A DNA stretch of 64,000 bases. Source: Streptomyces sp. BV286. Its GTDB lineage: Bacteria > Actinomycetota > Actinomycetes > Streptomycetales > Streptomycetaceae. Below the pieces are notes generated by a model. That model searched no databases and was not told the origin of the DNA. It worked only from the letters and a program-made list of their open reading frames with translations. Position 1 is the stretch's first letter; the number at the start of each line of letters is the position of its first letter. The position numbers were made by a program, and so were the translations under genes. The stretch is taken from positions 1 to 64,000 of the forward strand of contig NZ_JAHRIB010000177.1 in NCBI RefSeq assembly GCF_019090165.1. The letters are read 5' to 3'. This document shows positions 61,012 through 64,000 of this stretch, piece after piece.

Positions 61012-62702
61012 GCCAGCACCGCTGCTCGGTAGGTCTCGTGACGGGCTATCAGGTCGGCGTGGGGGGCCGTGTCGGTGACCCGGCCGTCGTCGAGCAGCAC
61101 CACCCGGTCGGTCACGGAGAGCAGTGCCGGGCTGGTGGTCACGAGGACCGTGGTGCGGCCCTTGCGGACCTCGCGAAGACCGGCGGCGATGCCGGCCTCG
61201 GTCACCGCGTCGACCGCCGTGGTCGGGTCGTGCACCACCAGGACGGGCCGGTCGGCCGCCAGGGCGCGGGCGAGGGCGACGCGTTGGCGCTGGCCGCCGG
61301 AGAGCGAGCGGCCGCGCTCACTGACCGCCGTGTCCTCGCCCTCGGGCAGGGTCTGTGCGACCTGGGCCACCCCGGCCGCCGTCATGGCGGGCTCGGGGTC
61401 GCCCGAAGCGGGGGCGGCGGCCGTGACGTTGTTCCGGACGGTGCCCTCGAAGAGGTCCGCGTCGTGCTCGGCGACCAGCAGCGCCGTACGCATCTCGGCC
61501 GGGTCGAGGTCGCGTAGGGACACGCCGTCCAGTTCCACCGTGCCGGTGTCGGGGTCGGCCTGCCGTGCCAGGCAGCGCAGCAGGTCGGTGGCGTGGGCGG
61601 GATCGGTCGCGACCACGCCCAGCAGTTCGCCGGGTGCGATGTCCAGGTCCACCTCGCGCAGCCCGCCATGGCTGACGCCGCTCAGACGCACCGCGCCGCG
61701 CACCGGTTGGGGCAGGCCGCGGTCGCCGGCCGTGACGCCGTGCGGCGTCGCCAGGACCTCCGCGACCCGTCCGGCCGAGGCCCGGCCCTGGGCGAGTTCG
61801 GCGTTGACCCAGGCGAGCACCTCGAGGGGGCCCACCAGGAACAGCGCGAGGCCGACCGCCGACACCAACTGGCCCAGGCTGATGCTTCCTTCGGCGGCGA
61901 GCCGTCCACCGACCAGCGCGACGACGGCGATCAGACAGCCGGTGAGGGACAGCACCATGCCGCTCTGGAAGGCCTGGGCGCGGGCGGCCTTCAAGGTGGC
62001 CCGCAGGGAGTCCCGGCTGGTGGTGCGGTAGCGGGCGATGGCCGCCGACTCGCCGCCGATGCCCTTGAGGATCCTCAGGCCGGCCACCAGGTCGGCGGCG
62101 ACGGCGGAGGCGTGTGCCGCGCGCTCCTGCTCGGCCTCGCTGCGGGTCTCCAGGGGCTTGCTCAGCAGATGCCCGAGCCACAGCAGCACGGGCGTGCCCA
62201 GCAGGACGACGAGGCCGAGCAGGACCGAGGTGCGCAGCAGGACGAAGGCGCAGGTGAGAATGCCGGCCAGGGACGCGATGCCGTACATCACCGCGGTGTT
62301 GACGCCGCCGACCCGCTTGGCGTCCTCGGTCGCGGTGTTGGCGAGCGCCCCGGGCAGCCGGCCGTCCTCGGCGCCGCCGCCTGGGTGCAGCACCCGCCGT
62401 ACGAGAGCGATGCGCAGGGCGTGTTCGGAGCGGACGGCCGACCGGTCGCCCGCCCAGGCGCCGAAGCGGAAGGACAGTGCCAGCGCGACGTACACCACGG
62501 CGAGCACGCCGAGCCACAGGAACAGGGCGCCGGTGTCGGAGCCGGTGACGGCCCGGTCGATCACCACGCCGATCAGAACCGGAACCAGGGCTTCCCCGAC
62601 TTGGTGCCCGGAAGCGAGCAGCGCGCCGAGGGTGACGTCCCGGCGTTGCTCTCTGACCGACTCCCGCAGGACATCACGCCCCGACGGATATGTAGGACCC
62701 AC
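61008..62702 (-). CDS. ABC transporter half with degenerate Walker motifs and canonical signature, 564 aa
   Basis: The six-helix membrane domain (about 25-310) leads to a nucleotide-binding domain in which Walker A is lost: VVATDPAHATDLLRCL stands where GxxGxGKST belongs. Walker B ends HDPTTA without the catalytic Glu, and the Q-loop Gln is Glu in VAEHDADLF. The signature LSGGQRQRVALARAL is perfect and would complete the active site of the 623-aa partner. It is the first gene after the iron box at 62735-62753 and so the head of the iron-regulated operon. Confidence 0.92.
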   Translation of the reverse strand: MGPTYPSGRDVLRESVREQRRDVTLGALLASGHQVGEALVPVLIGVVIDRAVTGSDTGALFLWLGVLAVVYVALALSFRFGAWAGDRSAVRSEHALRIALVRRVLHPGGGAEDGRLPGALANTATEDAKRVGGVNTAVMYGIASLAGILTCAFVLLRTSVLLGLVVLLGTPVLLWLGHLLSKPLETRSEAEQERAAHASAVAADLVAGLRILKGIGGESAAIARYRTTSRDSLRATLKAARAQAFQSGMVLSLTGCLIAVVALVGGRLAAEGSISLGQLVSAVGLALFLVGPLEVLAWVNAELAQGRASAGRVAEVLATPHGVTAGDRGLPQPVRGAVRLSGVSHGGLREVDLDIAPGELLGVVATDPAHATDLLRCLARQADPDTGTVELDGVSLRDLDPAEMRTALLVAEHDADLFEGTVRNNVTAAAPASGDPEPAMTAAGVAQVAQTLPEGEDTAVSERGRSLSGGQRQRVALARALAADRPVLVVHDPTTAVDAVTEAGIAAGLREVRKGRTTVLVTTSPALLSVTDRVVLLDDGRVTDTAPHADLIARHETYRAAVLA

Positions 62703-62734
62703 CCGCTACCCCTCCGGGATCGGACGAAGAAAAC

Positions 62735-62753
62735 TTAGGTGAGGCTACTCTAA
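62735..62753 (-). promoter_or_regulatory. Iron box (DmdR/IdeR-type operator)
   Basis: TTAGGTGAGGCTACTCTAA matches the actinobacterial iron-box consensus TTAGGTTAGGCTAACCTAA at 16 of 19 positions. It lies 33 nt before the first ABC gene of the operon. Binding by an iron-loaded DmdR/DtxR-type repressor would block transcription when iron is plentiful. Confidence 0.88.
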
Positions 62754-62802
62754 GTTGCTGGTCATTGCCCAGTGAGGGCGCAGGGTGCCGGAGCCTCCCG
62801 TA

Positions 62803-62840
62803 CGGGTGTGACGGCACGAGGATCCGTGACGTCACACCCG
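62803..62840 (-). terminator. Hairpin downstream of the monooxygenase gene
   Basis: CGGGTGTGACG pairs with CGTCACACCCG around a 16-nt loop, 15 nt after the monooxygenase stop. It makes the downstream transporter operon a separate transcript from the iron box. Confidence 0.6.
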
Positions 62841-62855
62841 GTCCGGACGGCCTCC

Positions 62856-64000
62856 TCAGCCGGTGCGCACGGCGAGGTCGTTCGCGCGGTGCGTGAGCAG
62901 GGACTCGAGGATCTCGCCGGACCGGACGGCCGTGGTGGACAGCAGGGTCGAGGTGAGCCCGTGCGTGTGCTCGGTCGCGCCCTGCAGGTAGATGCCCGCC
63001 GAGACGTCGGGGGTGAGTTCGACACGGTGGTCGCGACCCACGCGTACGGCGTCCTTGTCGTCCCGCAGGCAGAGTTTCGCGGTTCTCCCCAGGAGGGTGT
63101 CGATGTCTCTGGGGCGGTAGCCGGTCGCGTGCACGAGCAGGTCCGCGGAGAGCACCTCCCGTTCCCCGGTGGGCAGGTACTCGACGGTGACCTCCAGGTG
63201 GTCGTCGAAGCTGCGTACGTCCCGGATGCGGGACACGTTGCGCAGCAGCAGCCGCTCGCGCCCCTGGACCTTCTCGCGGTACATCGTCGCGTACAGCGAC
63301 TCGATGAGATCCATGTCGACCACCGAGTAGTTGGTGCTGCGGTGGTAGTCGACCAGGGACTGTTTCACTGCCGGCGTGGACCGGAAGTAGACGTCCACGG
63401 CCTCCGGGTCGAAGATCCGGTTGGCGAACGGGCTGTCGTCGGCGGGCGTGTACCCGTACTTGGCGAAGATCGCGCAGATCTCCGCCTCGGGGAAGGACCG
63501 GTGCAGGTAGTCGAGCGCCTCGGCGCCGCTCTGTCCCGCGCCCAGCACCAGGACACGGCCCACCGCCTTGCCGGAGCCGTTCAGCTCACGGACACGCGGA
63601 ACGAGCTGGCTGTTGTGCCAGATGCGGTCCGACAGGTCCGTTCCCGGCGGCAGGTGCGGCTCCAGGCCGACGGCCACCGAGATGTTCCGGGCCCGCCGGG
63701 TGACGGTCCGCTCGGGAGCGCCGGGAACGCGGCTGACGACGTCCAGCCAGCGGACCTCGCCGTCCGGTCCCGTCACCGGGTCGACGGACACGACCTCGTC
63801 GGAGTAGTCGACGAGGTGGGCCACCCGGGCGGCGGCCCACTCGAAGTACTCGTGGAACTCGATGCGCAGCGGGAACAGCGTCTTCGCGTTGAGGAAGTCC
63901 ACCATCCTGCCCCGCTCCCGCAGGAAGCACAGGAAGCTGAAGTCGCTGGTCGGGTTGCGCATGGTGACCAGGTCCTTGAGAAAGGACACCTGCATCGTGG
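62856..64000 (-). CDS. L-ornithine/L-lysine N-monooxygenase of hydroxamate siderophore synthesis (N-terminus beyond window)
   Basis: The frame runs off the right edge; 381 codons are present and the first 55-60 residues (with the FAD-binding glycine motif) are missing. The visible start TMQVSFLKDLVTMRNPTSDF is an internal family motif, so ATG 63995 is not the true start. The NADPH motif VLVLGAGQSGAEALDYLH, the DLLVHATGYRPRD motif and the HTHGLTSTLLSTTAVR C-terminus are those of the SidA/PvdA/IucD family. The enzyme hydroxylates the side-chain amine of ornithine (or lysine) to build hydroxamate ligands. Confidence 0.93.
   Translation of the reverse strand, partial: TMQVSFLKDLVTMRNPTSDFSFLCFLRERGRMVDFLNAKTLFPLRIEFHEYFEWAAARVAHLVDYSDEVVSVDPVTGPDGEVRWLDVVSRVPGAPERTVTRRARNISVAVGLEPHLPPGTDLSDRIWHNSQLVPRVRELNGSGKAVGRVLVLGAGQSGAEALDYLHRSFPEAEICAIFAKYGYTPADDSPFANRIFDPEAVDVYFRSTPAVKQSLVDYHRSTNYSVVDMDLIESLYATMYREKVQGRERLLLRNVSRIRDVRSFDDHLEVTVEYLPTGEREVLSADLLVHATGYRPRDIDTLLGRTAKLCLRDDKDAVRVGRDHRVELTPDVSAGIYLQGATEHTHGLTSTLLSTTAVRSGEILESLLTHRANDLAVRTG

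Noticed and set aside
63993..63995. ATG 63995 as the true start of the monooxygenase
   Set aside because: The residues around it (TMQVSFLKDL) are an internal conserved motif and the FAD-binding N-terminus is missing, so the gene continues beyond the window.

Overview
The window is high-GC (about 70%) actinobacterial chromosome, almost certainly Streptomyces. The support is GTG/TTG starts, 4-bp ATGA/GTGA gene overlaps, long antisense shadow frames, a conservon (roadblock/DUF742/GTPase) operon, an actinobacterial LPFR small protein and a complete hopanoid operon. The order idi - CDF - sugar/CDP-alcohol cluster - hopanoid operon matches my memory of the SCO67xx region of S. coelicolor; no database was searched. 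Nothing looks like a phage, insertion sequence or CRISPR array.

Layout. 1-10.7 kb: a truncated tex gene, a 47-aa LPFR protein, an SCO6745-family protein, two adjacent DJ-1/PfpI-type proteins (one with an AraC domain), an enoyl-CoA hydratase, an HdeD-like membrane protein, an ATPase of the anti-sigma type, idi, a cation-efflux transporter and galE. 11.0-18.1 kb: a seven-gene operon for a CDP-alcohol-derived glycoconjugate. It has two CDP-alcohol transferases, a nucleotidyltransferase, a glycerol-1-phosphate dehydrogenase-like enzyme, a glycosyltransferase and a TagGH-type ABC exporter, and it ends in a perfect 36-bp terminator. 18.3-31.4 kb: the hopanoid operon hpnC-hpnD-hpnE-polyprenyl synthase-shc-hpnG-hpnH-ispG-dxs-hpnO. 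It carries its own copies of two MEP-pathway genes, so precursor supply, squalene formation, cyclisation and side-chain addition are encoded together. It is followed by a two-gene unit, an XRE-cupin regulator with twin palindromic operators and a 41-aa membrane protein.

32-42 kb: a tyrosine phosphatase, a GH36 alpha-galactosidase, a c-di-AMP (ydaO) riboswitch in front of a LysM-M23 peptidase, a Tat-exported DUF6250 protein, an SGNH hydrolase, a TetR regulator, an amino-acid dehydrogenase and an MBL-fold hydrolase with a strong intrinsic terminator. 42.7-47.4 kb: a conservon whose histidine kinase-like protein carries a long His-Gly-Thr-Pro repeat. 47.5-57.3 kb: DUF2264, the tdh-kbl threonine-degradation pair, LysR, an MmcQ/YjbR protein, tRNA-Pro(GGG) and a Tat-exported GH95 fucosidase with two inserted discoidin-like modules. 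A perfect 68-bp palindrome then separates the convergent genes.

57.4-64 kb: a Nudix-like protein and an iron-regulated hydroxamate siderophore locus, all on the minus strand. It has an ornithine/lysine N-monooxygenase cut by the window edge, a heterodimeric ABC half-transporter pair with one degenerate ATP site, and a siderophore-binding lipoprotein. An iron box lies in front of the transporter genes.
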